A DNA stretch of 64,000 nucleotides. It comes from Chimonanthus salicifolius (taxonomy: Eukaryota; Streptophyta; Magnoliopsida; Laurales; Calycanthaceae). The position numbers were made by a program, and so were the translations under genes. The stretch lies in contig CM023540.1 in assembly GCA_013350335.1 (NCBI GenBank), positions 51,194,552 to 51,258,551 on the forward strand. Direction: 5' to 3'. Of this stretch, positions 12,405 through 24,642 are shown one piece after another. The notes beneath the pieces are model-generated. The model had not been told where the DNA came from and made no database searches. It was given only the letters and a program-made list of their open reading frames with translations. Position 1 is the stretch's first letter. Every line of letters begins with the position of its first letter.

Positions 12405-13281
12405 GAGCACATGCTCACATATGCACACCATACACACATGCGTGTGAAGACAAACACACGCACTCACATACACAAACTAGCGAAAGAACATGCTCTACAC
12501 ACACTTACTCGCTTGACCATGAATTATTTGAGTGATAGTCGCATAGGTTGAATCAAGAAAGGATTCGCTAAGTCCATGATAATATATGAAAGTGATCAGA
12601 TGCATGTTTGTCACGCCTCGCCTCGATGTGGGTCAAGAACGTGTCCTGAATTTTTTTTTTTTATAACATTTAAGAATGGTTCTTCTATTGTTGCCTCATT
12701 TGAAAGTCTAATTTAGAAAATGTCACACATAGACTTAAACATATACCATAATACCTACACATAGCAAACATATACATACATGTCTATTCTTATGCCTCAG
12801 GTGGCAATATTATTAATACAACATCAGCGGCATGGAAATAAACATATAAATGTCTTCCCCATCAGCGAGAAATGCGATTGACTACATCTCAACGGAAACA
12901 GTGGGGTTCCTCAGTCCCCTCCTCGGGAATAACTCCTACAATGTAAAGAATATGAGCTAACAACCTAATAGAGAGAAATCAATAATATATATATATATAT
13001 AACACATATATTATCATCAAAACATATTACCATACAATGATCATGCCTCTTTTATGAACTTGAGTTATCACCCTAACATGGTTAATCTTTACCACTTTTA
13101 CATGCATACGTTTTTCTTACACATAATTCTGCCTCTGCCAATCGACATACCGTCTACACTAGTTTCACAGTGCAAACCGGTGCTTCACACAGTCCCTAGG
13201 GCCGTCTTAACCCTTGGACAACAAAGGCGGTCGGCCTTAGGCCCCGGATGAAGAAGGCCCTTTTGCCGTGGCTGGGCTCCA

Positions 13282-14000
13282 ATAGTGTATTAGCTAAAAA
13301 AAAAAAACTATATAATTCCTATAGTCTGTGTATTTCTAAAATTTCTCAAATTGAATATCCGAACTAATTACGATAGCCTGATAAAAATACTTTAAGACTT
13401 CAAGGTCTTTTGACACTCTCAAATGCTTAAAACATAGTGTTTTATAAATAAGGGTATCCTTCAGCTTTGCCAAAAACACACTTCCGGAAGTTCAAACAAT
13501 AAACCATAAAACTCGTTGAATCCAAATTCAAAGCTGAACAAATATGTGAAATTTGAAAACTTAGATCTTTCAAATGATTGTTTACCAAAAATAGGTGATC
13601 TTTTTCCATCCCAAATCCCGTCCTTTCTTCAAAACAAAAAAAATCCAGCTTAAACAATCATTTGTAAGATCTAAGTTTTCAAATTTCATATATTTGTTTA
13701 GTTTTTAATTTGGAAGTTCAACGGTTTTATGGTTAGTCATTTGGACTTCCAGAAGTGTATTTTCGGCATAGCTGAGATCCCTTTATTTGTAAAACATTGT
13801 GTTTTAAATATTTGGGAGTGTCAAAAGACCTTGAAGTCTTAAAGTATTTTTATCAAGGTTATCGTAATTAGTCCGGATATTCAATTTGAATTTTTTTGGA
13901 AATACACAGTGCTTAAAAAATAATTTTAAAGTTTTAAAGGAGATTTTATTATTCAAAACTATAAGAATTATATAGTTTTTTTTTTAACTAATGCACTATG
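13282..14000. repeat. Long inverted repeat with ~330-bp arms
   Basis: The left arm starts aatagtgtattagct and the right arm ends aactaatgcactatg. Complementarity continues inward: aactatataattcctatag pairs with ctataagaattatatagtt, and acacttccggaagtt pairs with aacttccagaagtgt-like sequence. A short loop lies near 13600-13640. The arms have diverged by scattered mismatches and small indels. Confidence 0.8.
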
Positions 14001-14025
14001 CATTACTGGCATCTGTAAACCGTCC

Positions 14026-14099
14026 GGACGAATGGAATTTATGCATGAATAATGGTCCGAACAATCGAAAAATGTTCTTAACTCACGTCCGGACGGTGG
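14026..14099. repeat. Short inverted repeat with a GTCCGGAC core
   Basis: The words aaccgtccggacg and acgtccggacggt form an inverted pair about 50 bp apart, each itself containing the palindrome gtccggac. Confidence 0.6.
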
Positions 14100-15169
14100 A
14101 GAAGCAGAAGGGCAAAATGGTAATTTCTAGTAAAAATTTGAAAACCCATGTGTGCTAAAGAAAAATCCCGTGTCTAAATAATTACCCTTATTTAAATTAT
14201 ATAGAAAAGAAGAAGATAAGAGCAGTAGAGAGAACACATCTCTCACTCTCTGTTTGCACTTTAGCCCATTCAGTATACTTATCTTTTAAAGTGTTATTAT
14301 TCTATTTTAATTTCTGAATATGCTAATTTCACTGGGATGAATATGTTAATTTCACTCATAGTGGGTAAATTTTTCAATGTTCTGTATTATTGGCCTCTTG
14401 ATCTTTTTAAGTTTAAAAAATTATTGTCTAGAATAATTTATTTTATAATATATAACTAAATTTTAATTAAATATTACTTATAATAATATGTTAAATACCA
14501 AGAAGGCCCTATTTAAATTTTTTGTCTTAGACCTCAACTTATTTCTAGACGGCCCTGCACAGTTCGCAATATGTTTTACATTTCGACCCAACACGGTCTA
14601 ATGCTTCACCCAGTACATATGTACGCTCTATATTGTGACCCGACACAGTCCAACGCTTCACACAGTGCGTGAAGGCAGTCCATCTAACAATGGAAGGGCA
14701 CTTAGCATTTTATATTTTCACATGGATGAAATTATCTATTTAACCTATCATATCCCCCAATACAAACAGCATAATTACCTCACTTAGTCCATCATGTATT
14801 CCTAATACATACGCTCATGAAATGACATGACATAAATATAATTCACAATTATCACCACAGATAAACAATATTAACAAAAATATTGAAACTTAAAATTATA
14901 CAGGCATATAATCTGCCCACATCCCGAGGTTTAATCAAATATGTATTGAAAGTAAAGCATGTGTAGGAACTACAATACTACCTGTGTTCGTTCCTAAATC
15001 ATTCATCTATGATTTTGCATGCCCTTTGCTTAGGGTTGCACTTAGAAAGATACCAGATTCATGTATGGTCACATAGTCATTTGCATTTTTGGCAATACCA
15101 GTTTCAAGACCGGGTAAAAGCTGATTTTTACATAAGCCATGTACAAAGATATACAACGAATACAGGTGG

Positions 15170-15655
15170 ATTAAAGCAAGTTGTTTGAGACACTATCAAT
15201 CAACAAGGCAAGTACTTCTTAGGTTTGTTTTTATTTTTGAGTCTTGATTGTGAAGTGGATTAAAGCAAGTTGCTTGAGCCACTATAAAAAAAAATAGAGG
15301 GATAAGAGTTGAGTGAAATTCCCAACCAATTGGATAGGTGAAAGTCTTATTCTATTAGTGATGGTGTAATTTCCCACTTAGTGAATTGGGATAGTCCTAG
15401 AGAGGGTGAGTCCAACAGTGGATTGGGTTGTTTAACCGAACCACTATATATCGGTCTTATGGTGTTAGAGTAATATGTGTGATTCTTTTATTTGTGCATT
15501 CTCTTAATCACACAACACATGTATTCTTGATTAATCTTATTATTTTTGCTACATTAATTTTAATTAATCAAGATATTTGCTAAGACCATAAAAATTGGGC
15601 ATTGTCCTATTCACCCCCTCTAGGGACAATTTAGCACCGTGTTCTAGAACACTGG
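15170..15655 (+). mobile_element. Partial LTR of the SIRE-like family (3' portion)
   Basis: It shares with the solo LTR at 17.3-18.9 kb the order gtggattaaagcaag, agtgatggtgtaatt, ttaaccgaaccactata, tcttatggtgttag and attcaccccctctagggaca. The 5' half, with the palindrome array and TATA region, is missing. Confidence 0.7.
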
Positions 15656-17312
15656 GAACTTTCATATGAAATGCTCAGTCAAAACACAGATTAAACACAC
15701 AATATTTTCCTTATAATTTTTTTGACTTTCGGAGATATTTTAAAGTAAAGGTTTTGCGAAGTGGGTTTTTTAAAGGAGTTAAAATATCTGAAAATCCGGG
15801 TAATCAATAAAACTAATGGTGAAGTCTGTTGAATTCAGTTATTTGAAAACATCGAGTGTGTGTATAAGTTTGAAAACCAAATAATCCTGAATAAGTGATT
15901 TTCACAGTGAAATAGTTTTATGATCATTTTTCAAAAATAATAAATGAGATATAGATATTTACAATTTTGTCATTTCAACTTCAACGAGTTGGATCAATGA
16001 GCTATCAAGCTCGAATTGGGCTAAACTTAGGACTTTTCAGAAAGCTCACTCAGTAATCTTTACGATTAACCGAACACAAACCACATTTAACATGTAAAAA
16101 ATTACACAATTACGCCTTATTAAGAGTCGGGCTATTACAATGCTCCATAAAGTGCTCCCACTGTGAGAGCTCCATGTGGAGTCCACCTTTGATCATAGAG
16201 TTAGGTGAGTTTGAAAGATCCATTTGTGCACGTAATTCTTATAAAAAAATATCTTGATAGAATGACTCTAGCTTTGTGATTGAACTTAATAAAATTGCAC
16301 TCATATTTATTATTGATATTTAGGTCCTTCAAACTATAGCTAGTGTTGTTTATTTAAGCTGGTTTTTATAGACATTATATACACACACTAGATCTTTTAA
16401 ACTAGTAGAACCTCATGATCATAAGTGTACTCCACATGGAGCTCACATTGTGAGAGTACTCTATGAGATGTACAATTAAATGCATATAGGTCCTACTATG
16501 AGACTTGTGAGAGCACTTTATGGAGTGTGCGGTTGGACGCAGCTTATATATAAATAGATACACGTGCAGGAAGACACATACACAACCTAGCGAAAGAACA
16601 TGCTCCACACACACACTACTTGATTGAACACAAACTATTTGAGTGATTGTTGCATGGGCTGAATCAAGAAATGATTCGCTAAGTCCATGACAATATATGA
16701 AAATGATTAGTCACATGCTCCATAAAAGTGCTCCAATAGTGGGAGCTCAGCTATGATCTTCAAGTTGGGTGAGTTTGAAAGATCCATTTATGTGCGTTAT
16801 GCTTATAAAAATTAGCTTCATTGAATGACTCTAGCTATGTTATTGAACTTAATAAAACTGTACCCCTATTTATTTTTCATATTTAGGTCCTTCAAACCAT
16901 GGCCAGAGTTATTTATTTAAGTTGTTTTTTATAAATGTTGTATACACACATAGATCTTTCAAAATCATAGAACCTCATGACCATAAGTGTCTACTATAGA
17001 GTTCCGATTATTAGAGCACTATATGAGATGTGTGGTTAAATGCATATAGCTCTTACTGTGAGAGCACTTTATAGGGTGTGCGATTGAAAAAGCTACCTAT
17101 ACATATGTGATTGTCGCTTGGTCATTTTAGTGTTCCATTTCAATAAAAATTGCATAAACATTAAAAAAATAAGATATAATAAAATATGAAAACAATAATA
17201 CAAAGTTATCGATATATTTTGAAATTGATTATTTTCATCATTTTACACAAAGTTGCATAATAAAAACATAAATTATCATTAAATAACTTCTTATGTTAAC
17301 TTAATTCCTAAT

Positions 17313-18920
17313 TGTTAGTGCCTCGGATTGTCGAGTCACTTATTTGTCAATTACATGACTTAGGTGAAGAATTGCCTAGGAAGAATGAAACAAGAACACA
17401 AGACTCAAGGAGTGATGAGGATTGAATTAAGCATTGAAGATTGGAAGATCAAGTGGAGATTCATCATAATTAAAGTGTATGGCAATCACACAAAGGTAAT
17501 TGACCATATATGACTCTAGGTGGAACCTAACACGTTAGGATGAGATTCCCTAGGCTTAGAACTCACATTGGTAAAACATAAGTAAGCCTAGAGAAAATGG
17601 ACCAAAGCCTTGGAGCATCTTGAACATTCTTGGGAAAAATCTTGAGATTAAAAATGTCATGACTTGTGAGACTCTTTCGACCAACCAAATGTAATAGTAA
17701 ACTGGTAAAACCACATGGTTGGATAGAGCATTGAGAGATCCTTTCATAGAGCCTAAGAACACTCAAATTAGAGTTCGGGAGCACCACATATGACCATTTT
17801 AGTAGAGGGCATTTTTCCTAAAAATGTCAGCACGACCGATCGTGAAATGACGACCCATCACCGGAGATCGACCGCCAAATGACAATCAATCGTCTAGAAA
17901 AAGACATGATCTGACTGGAAAAACACTGTCATTTTGGGCTGGTCTCACGACGATCCAGTCATGTTGACGATCGATCGTCCGATATAGATAACAAGCAATA
18001 GTGATTCACGATCAACCGTGAGTGACTGTTTTCTAATTGTTGGAAATACATTTAATGTACAACGGTCACATTACAACGGATCGTTTGGAGGCCACAATCG
18101 ATCGTGGGTGGCGATGAATCACCCGTAGCATGTCGGGATTCTCTAATTTTCCTATATATACTTCAAACTCTTATAAGTGGGGTTGGACCTTTCAACTTGG
18201 AATATCTTAAGGCATCCCTAGTGATCCCAAACCTCTCGTAACCTCTCTCCATGCACTCACATAGGTGAATCAATTAGAAAATCCAATCAACCTCTTGGTT
18301 GTGATTAAGTGAGAGAGTGAAAATCATCTAGGATCAACTTACATATCCAAATCCTAGAACCCCCTCCCATAGATTGTGATTGAGAATACACAAGGCACAA
18401 CTTCGACATCGTCGACATCACATTGGGAAGGACATCTTCAAGAAGCACACATCTACAAGGTTGAGTTATCAAAAGGCAAGTGCTTCTTAGGTTTGAGTTT
18501 ATTTTTCAAATCTTGATTGTGAAGTGGATTGAAACAAGAGGCTTGAACTCACTATAAAAAATAGAGGCATAGGAGTTGGGTGAAATTCCCAACCAAATGA
18601 GTAGGTGGAATTCCTTCTCTATTAGTGATGGTGTAATTCTCCACTTAGTAGAATTGGAGATAACTCAAGGTTGGATGAAGACTCAACAGTAGATGTAGGT
18701 TGTTCAACCGAACCACTATACATTGGTCTTATGGTGTTAGACTTAATTGTGTGATATTGATATTTTAAATTGACACACTCTTTTATCATACAATTGATTA
18801 ATCTAATTTAATCCGTTGTAAATCATTTGATTAATCAAGAATTTTTTAAAGAACCGAAAAATTGGAGATTATTCTATTCACCCCTCCTTTAGAGACAATC
18901 TTGCACCATGTTCTAGCATA
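17313..18920 (+). mobile_element. Solo LTR C, 1.6 kb, same family as LTR A
   Basis: It begins TGTTAGTGCCTCGG and ends gttctagcata. It is flanked by cctaat at 17307-17312 and 18921-18926. A TATA-like box (ctatatata) lies near 18152. The shared 3' part matches LTR A and the 15.2 kb fragment. No coding internal region is attached. Confidence 0.75.
17835..18112 (+). repeat. Array of ACGATCGATCGT-like palindromes in LTR C
   Basis: Variants of a 12-base palindrome centred on GATCGATC recur near 17840, 17866, 17887, 17949, 17965, 18005, 18077 and 18098. The array ends about 45 bp upstream of the LTR TATA box, the same place where LTR A has its GAGTACTC array. Confidence 0.7.
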
Positions 18921-18926
18921 CCTAAT

Positions 18927-20323
18927 AGTCAGTTGCCAAATACTAATTTAAGAATGTTCAAATTTTACTCTTTCAAATACAAATTGAATTAGAAAAAAAA
19001 TCTAATAAATACTCAAGAAATAAATTTGAATTCTCATTTTGTTCACAATCAAAAGTCAAAAGTCAAAATACAGACACAATGGTCTATTTCATTTTTTTCT
19101 CTAATTTTAGTCACATAAATTAAAAATAATATTTGAATTGAAGATATACTTGATCAAATACAATTGGACTTAATTTCAGTCTAAATTCAATTTCTAGTCA
19201 TATAATCTTAGTGGTCAAAATCACAAAATATAAGAACACCGATGACTTCGACCAGTTTTAGGCCCAAAGATTGTCCAATTGTAACTCTTGAACTATATTT
19301 TCTAGTTTTATGGTTGAATTTTATATAAATATCTAAAAATCTTATAAAATGAATTTTGTAGAATGGATTGGTGGGTTGGAAGAAATAGAAACAGAACCCG
19401 GTACTATAACTGAAGGCATTCCATTCCATTTTTTGGTCGGACCTAGAACATTCCATTTGTTCCAAAAGAAATGGAATAGAATCAGCAACGAAGAGCCACA
19501 TTCCTATGGGCATAGGCTTATGTATGTTGATGTTGATGTTGATGTTGATGAGTGCATTTAAAAGGTAGTCTTGAACTTACGGTTGATAAAAAAATCATAT
19601 CAATTGAGTAAATGAGACTATTGTTTCCAATTGAAGCTGTGTAAGAAAAGAAAACTATCAGGATTTTAATTTGAAAATCTATTGTTTTGACAGAAAATGT
19701 GGTATTACTTTGGAGGCAAATTTGACATACTAAAAATAAGATTCGTTGGAAATCTTATTCAATTACCATTCCAACAATTCAAATTTATGCAATTCTGATA
19801 TATATATAGACAAATTTATGACCGGCTTTATAAGAAGATGACAAAAAATGACAATAAACTGTATTTTTTAGAATTTTTTCTATTTTTTCAACCAAGAACC
19901 TCTATAAATTGGAGTCATAGATGACCATTTTTGTACACACAAGTTGATTGAAGTCTAATTGAAAGTAAAAGTGCTTTTGGGTCTTCCATTTGGTGGTGAG
20001 TCGAGTTTATATATTTATTTTGTTTGAATTCCAATTCAGTTTAAGTTGAATTAATTTTAATTTTCTTTTGCAAATTCTTGAAAACAATTGTTATTGTTTT
20101 TATTAGATCTGAATTAATAATTCTAGATGTTAGCCGAGAAATCTGAAATCAAAATTCAGTTTGATTGAGTTCCAATCAGCTGATTTGTGCATATGCGATT
20201 ATCATTCAGTTTCAGAAAATTCGAGTCTAAAATCAGTTTTAGTTTTGCTAAACATTTTCTATTCAAATCTGTGTCTATAGATACTAGATCTGAGTTATGT
20301 TTCAGATTAGAAGTTCTAAAGTA
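18927..20323. other. Intergenic stretch, no gene recognised
   Basis: AT-rich sequence with only short open frames and a small (GATGTT)n-like run near 19528-19550. No domain or element end could be supported. Confidence 0.5.
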
Positions 20324-20504
20324 CTCCCTCCGTCCCATTTTAGCTGTCTCATTTGAAAATTTGTATTTTTTAAAGAACTCTTTATATAATGCTAGCACTC
20401 CATATGATCTCATCCATTTTCAACACACTTAATGTTAAATGAGATAACTATTTTGGGACAAATCTAAAATCCATATAAAGCAACTAAATTGAGTACAGAG
20501 GGAG
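20324..20504. mobile_element. Stowaway MITE (Tc1/mariner), 181 bp
   Basis: The left end CTCCCTCCGTCCCA and the right end acagagggag are the standard Stowaway terminal inverted repeats. The element is flanked by the TA duplication at 20322-20323 and 20505-20506. Confidence 0.92.
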
Positions 20505-21714
20505 TACTAAATTAAATTCACTAAATTCTGTATTTATGAATTACCGAATTAACCAACTCAATTTCGACCAAATGCGTATAAATTACTATTTTTTTCTTGT
20601 TTGTTGTGGGCAGAAACTTTTTAATTTATTCTCACACCTGAGTTCAATATTTCAGTTTGTAAAATAGAATTAATTTAGTGAAACCAAACTTGATTTTCAT
20701 CAAATTTGCACCTCTTGAAAGAATTTCTTATAGTGACAATTTCTCATTGAGTGTTCGACCTTGATCCTTTTTCCAGTGAAAATTTGGAGTCTTGATTTAT
20801 TCAATTGAATCTCCATTTGCCGTTCAACAGGGGTGAATGATCTATTGGCACTTTAAATCGACGAAGATCTTCTAAAGCTTTTGAAATTCTTTGAATTATA
20901 GTTCTCTCGAAAATCATAGTGAACTTGAGCCAAATTCTGTGGAATTCTCTCTTCATTACAGAGGCATAAGTAGGTCTCAGAGACAATTCATCCAATAATC
21001 TTTTAAAGCAGCAACGTTGAATTTGTGCAAATATATTACAAAATCATTTTTGTCACCATATTTTGGTGAGAGTTAGTTTGTAATCTCCAATTGAAATAAT
21101 TTTCAGCACCTATCCCTGTAAGGGTAAATGAGAAGAAAAGTTTAATAAAATTATATAGAAATGTCAAAATGATACTTAAAAAAATCGAAAGTACAATTTT
21201 GTTTTGATTAATGAATTTGAAAATGTTGATGCACCCATATTATTAGGAATAATTTAAATAAGAAATAAATTAAAAACTCATTTAAAATAATTTAGACGTG
21301 ACCGAAAAGACTGGACTACTGGAGATGGCGAGAGGTTTCTTGATGCTTGTACTAGGAGGAGAATAAACCGTTTAAAACAAAGTGAAAATAGATAAAGAAA
21401 AATATTATTAATATTGTAGTGGTTGAATGTATAATATAAGATAGAGTTAAATGAATAACTTCTTGATAATCCGAGTAAGATAAATGAAATTTTGGCTATA
21501 AAAATAGAAAAAATGTATAAAAAGAAGAAAAAAATAGAAAAAAGATGACTTTGTGTATTAAAAAGATTTTCCAACCTCATAATGTTATTATCTAAAAATA
21601 AAAAATTATAAAATATAAAATAAATTTTATTATTGGATTAGCAAGTTGAAGGACTTGATCCAACCTTTCATAAAAATAGAGTTATGCAAATGACTAAAAA
21701 TATAAAAACTTTTT

Positions 21715-21912
21715 AAAGGACTTGACCCACATTATTTTTAGTAAAAGATAACTCTATTTTTAGAAAAATCTTTCACTTTAAATGACTAAAAATAATGTGG
21801 GTCAAGTCCTTTGAATTCACCGAGTTTAGATAATGACTAATAATTATTAAAAACTAAGTTTTCTAACTAAACTCAGTGAATTCAAAGGACTTGACCCATA
21901 TTATTTTTGTAT
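21715..21912. repeat. Cluster of three alternating inverted repeats
   Basis: A 28-base segment at 21715-21742 containing ggacttgacccacatta is found as its exact reverse complement at 21785-21812. A third copy, in the first orientation and nearly identical, lies at about 21884-21911. Copies two and three also extend through caccgagttta against taaactcagtg, so the middle arm could pair with either neighbour. Confidence 0.85.
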
Positions 21913-22979
21913 TTAAAGTAAAAGATTTTTCTGCTTAATTTCAGAAATGGAGAAATAATTTATCTATTATTAATTTTTGACCAATGCCACTTGTACGAAT
22001 AGTGCATTTTCCACCAATTCAGTGTATAATTACCAGATACACTTTAAAGGTTTTTTCTAATAAATTAACTTGCAATATTTTAAAATCTCGAATACATTTA
22101 TATCAATTCTTCTGCAAATATTTGCCTTGAAAATTTTAAAATCTCTCATACATTTGTACCATACACAGATAAAATCCCATCTCTGTTCCCTCTTCTCCCT
22201 GGACAGAATGTAGGAACCTTTTGTTTGCTCTTTCGGAAGAACTACATGATCCCACACGAGATCCATGTTAGGCTGATCTGGACGTAGATCACCTTATAGA
22301 ATGAACCGTGTTTTAACTAAAGGCAAAATGAAATAAATCACTCCTTGAATTTAAAATACATCTGTCAGTGCACTGTATTACCCCCACACACTTGGGCATG
22401 GAACCCAATGGAGGTGGAGGGTGATGGATCTATGGAAAATGTCTTTTTTTTTAAACAAAGATCCCACCAAAATCTTTAACAAAGTCATATTTTTTTTAAC
22501 TCTTCAAAATTTGATCACTTTAAATTATTTTTTAAATTTTGCATACTTTTGAAAACATATGTTGATTGATCCAATCCAAATAAGTTTTAATGGGCTTTAT
22601 TACCAACAAATTTGTTGGGACTCGTGCCTAGGTATGCAAAGTAACACTATGCAATTGTGTGATTGATCTTCCTTTTCTTTTTGGTAATGAAATTGTAATC
22701 CGCAGCTAAGTGCTACCAAATTTACTCAGCCGTGCCATCAACTAAGAAAGCTAAATGCATAGCCTGTGGTTGACTCAATTGTTTCTATTTTGCCCAAAAA
22801 TTTAAGATGCGATAGAAATCAAGAAATATAATTAATTGAGAAAATTATAAGTTAGCAAAAAAAGTCACTAAATTGGATGACTTTGATGACTTGCATGCTA
22901 AACTGGAAATGAAAGGGAAGAAAACAATTTATTAGCTTGTTAAGGTATATAGAAATAGAGATCTTGATCAAAAGTGAGA

Positions 22980-24213
22980 TGTATTAAACACCGATGACCA
23001 AAAGGTTTTAAGTGAAAACCTATTTTAAAGACTTCCAATGATCAATTTTAAGATGGAGGTTATATGGAAGGACAGACAAATAAGATGATGGTGGATAAAA
23101 TAACAAAAATAGAAGTAAATCAAGCCATGAAAAAGATGATAGAAATATAGAGCGCTAAGACTGGATAGCATTCCAATCGAATTTTGGTCTATTGTGGGTG
23201 AAAGTAGAGTATATTGGTTGACCTAATTATTCAACAAAAAATTAGTCTAAAAAAGGATGTCCCATGAGTGACACAAGAGCGCAGTAGGCCCTTTTTATAA
23301 AAATAAAGGACAAATTCAAAGTTGTGCCAATTACTTAGAAATCAAACTCATGAGTCAATGAAATCATGAGAAAGGTAATAGAGGATTGCCTAAAATTAGT
23401 CAAATATATATAAATCAATTTGAGTTTAAGCTGAGTAGGTCAATAACAAAAGCTAATTTTATTCTGAGACAACTTATAGAGAAATTTAGAGAGAAGAGAT
23501 ATAACTTTTTTTTATAATTTTAATTGATTTAGAGAGGAGAAATAATTTTTTTTTTTTATAATTTTAACTGATTTAGAAAAGGCCTATGATAAAGAGTACC
23601 AAAGAAACTAATTTGGTGAACCCTGAGAAACAAATACATCTCCAATGGTGCAACTACTAAAGTTAGAACTGTTTATAGCAAGATAATAGAGTTCCCTGTT
23701 GGATTAGGACTCCATCAGTGATTTGCTTTAAGTGCATACCTGTTTGTACTGACCATAGATGGCTTAACATTAGAAATCTAAGATGAAGTACCATGGTGTA
23801 TATTTTTTACAAATGATATAGCATTATTAGTAAGACAAAACAAAAATCAATACAATACTAGAATTGTGGAGGAGAAAATCGACGTCAAATGGTTTGAACT
23901 AAAATAGAACACATGGAATGTGACTTCAATGGGTTAAATGATAGTGAGAGTAACCCGATAAAAATAAAAAATGATTTAGTTGCACATTATGATAAATATA
24001 GATACTTGAACTCTATGATAAAATTTCAAAGAGCTTTCTACTTAGATGAAATGAATAAGATAAGAGTGGAGTCAGCAAAACGTAGACAAACTAGTGGGGC
24101 CATGTACGATAAAGCCTAAAATGACAATTGTAAAACAATTGTTAGATCTGCAGTGTTATTATACTCTGTATTGGGTAATGGAAAAAAGACAAATAAACAA
24201 AGTTAAGGCAGTA
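22980..24213 (+). pseudogene. RTE-type LINE reverse transcriptase, 5' portion, degraded
   Basis: The plus strand, with many stops and frame changes, carries RTE hallmarks: DLEKAYD near 23568, VGLHQ-like text near 23702, DEVPWCIFFTNDIALLV near 23785 (position of the catalytic FADD box) and HMECDFNGLNDSESNPIKI near 23910. The catalytic Asp pair is altered to Asn-Asp. The sequence is cut at 24213 by a copia element and resumes at 29715. Confidence 0.8.
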
Positions 24214-24506
24214 TATAGAATAATTGGATAAAGAGAAGAAGAGAAGAAGAGAAGAAGAAAAGAGAATATGGAGAAAGAAGAATGGAGAAGAATTCTTTGT
24301 ACATTGTATTGTCTCCTAAACTGATAGAGATTACATGCAAAAGAAGCAAATCACAGTGGCTAAAAAGGAAAAGAAGAAAATAATGATCAATTACAATAAG
24401 TAAGACAACTAACTAATTTGACTTTCCAAAATAAAGTGATTTTGAACAATTCTGTCCGAAGGTGGGTTCCATTGGTCAACTGTGTCCTGAAGTGGATCCG
24501 ACAACA
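24214..24506 (-). repeat. 3' LTR of the minus-strand copia element
   Basis: It shares agacaactaactaatttgac and ataaagtgatt with the 5' LTR. On the minus strand it starts TGTTGTCGGATCC after a GAGGGGGAA polypurine tract. Because of a local duplication a second possible LTR start lies at 24597. Confidence 0.75.
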
Positions 24507-24642
24507 TTCCCCCTCAAGCTAGTTCAAAAATGTCGAGTAAACTCAGTTTGCGTCCGAAGGTGTTGGTCAACTGTGTCCTGAAGTGGATCCGACAACATTC
24601 CCCCTCAAGCTAGTTCAAAAATGTCGAGTAAACTCAGTTTGC
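24472..24642. repeat. 80-bp tandem duplication across the polypurine tract and LTR start
   Basis: Copies at 24472-24551 and 24563-24642 are essentially identical, each running from ttggtcaactg through the polypurine complement ttccccctcaag to actcagtttgc. It duplicates the LTR/PPT junction. Confidence 0.9.

Larger units (their letters stand above)
13196..14557. mobile_element. Non-autonomous hAT-like element
   Basis: The ends are near-identical inverted repeats: left CTAGGGCCGTCT, right (read inward) CAGGGCCGTCT. The flanks cacagtcc (13188-13195) and cacagttc (14558-14565) match at 7 of 8 bases, the duplication length of hAT elements. There is no transposase frame inside. It encloses a long hairpin at 13282-14000. 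Confidence 0.65.
12609..16139 (+). mobile_element. LTR-like insertion (TGTCACGCC...ATTACA), with nested elements
   Basis: It starts TGTCACGCCTCG and ends GGGCTATTACA. The flanks atgtt (12604-12608) and atgct (16140-16144) match at 4 of 5 bases. Copy 2 of the surrounding repeat shows the uninterrupted site catgctccataaa, which confirms the insertion point. No gag or pol is seen. About half its length is secondary insertions at 13.2-14.6 kb and 15.2-15.7 kb. It is probably a solo LTR; the family is unknown. Confidence 0.6.
12405..17105. repeat. Tandemly duplicated ~550-bp unit, copy 1 split by an insertion
   Basis: Copy 1 consists of 12405-12608 plus 16140-16555, and copy 2 of 16556-17105. Shared words include tagcgaaagaacatgct, gattcgctaagtccatga, atgctccataaa and tttaggtccttcaaac in the same order. 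The 3.5 kb between the halves of copy 1 is absent from copy 2. The function of the unit is unknown. Similar text near 2470-2600 suggests a dispersed family. Confidence 0.75.

Noticed and set aside
13282..14000. Canonical microRNA precursor
   Set aside because: The arms are hundreds of bases long and sit in a transposon; small RNAs are possible, but this is not a defined microRNA hairpin.
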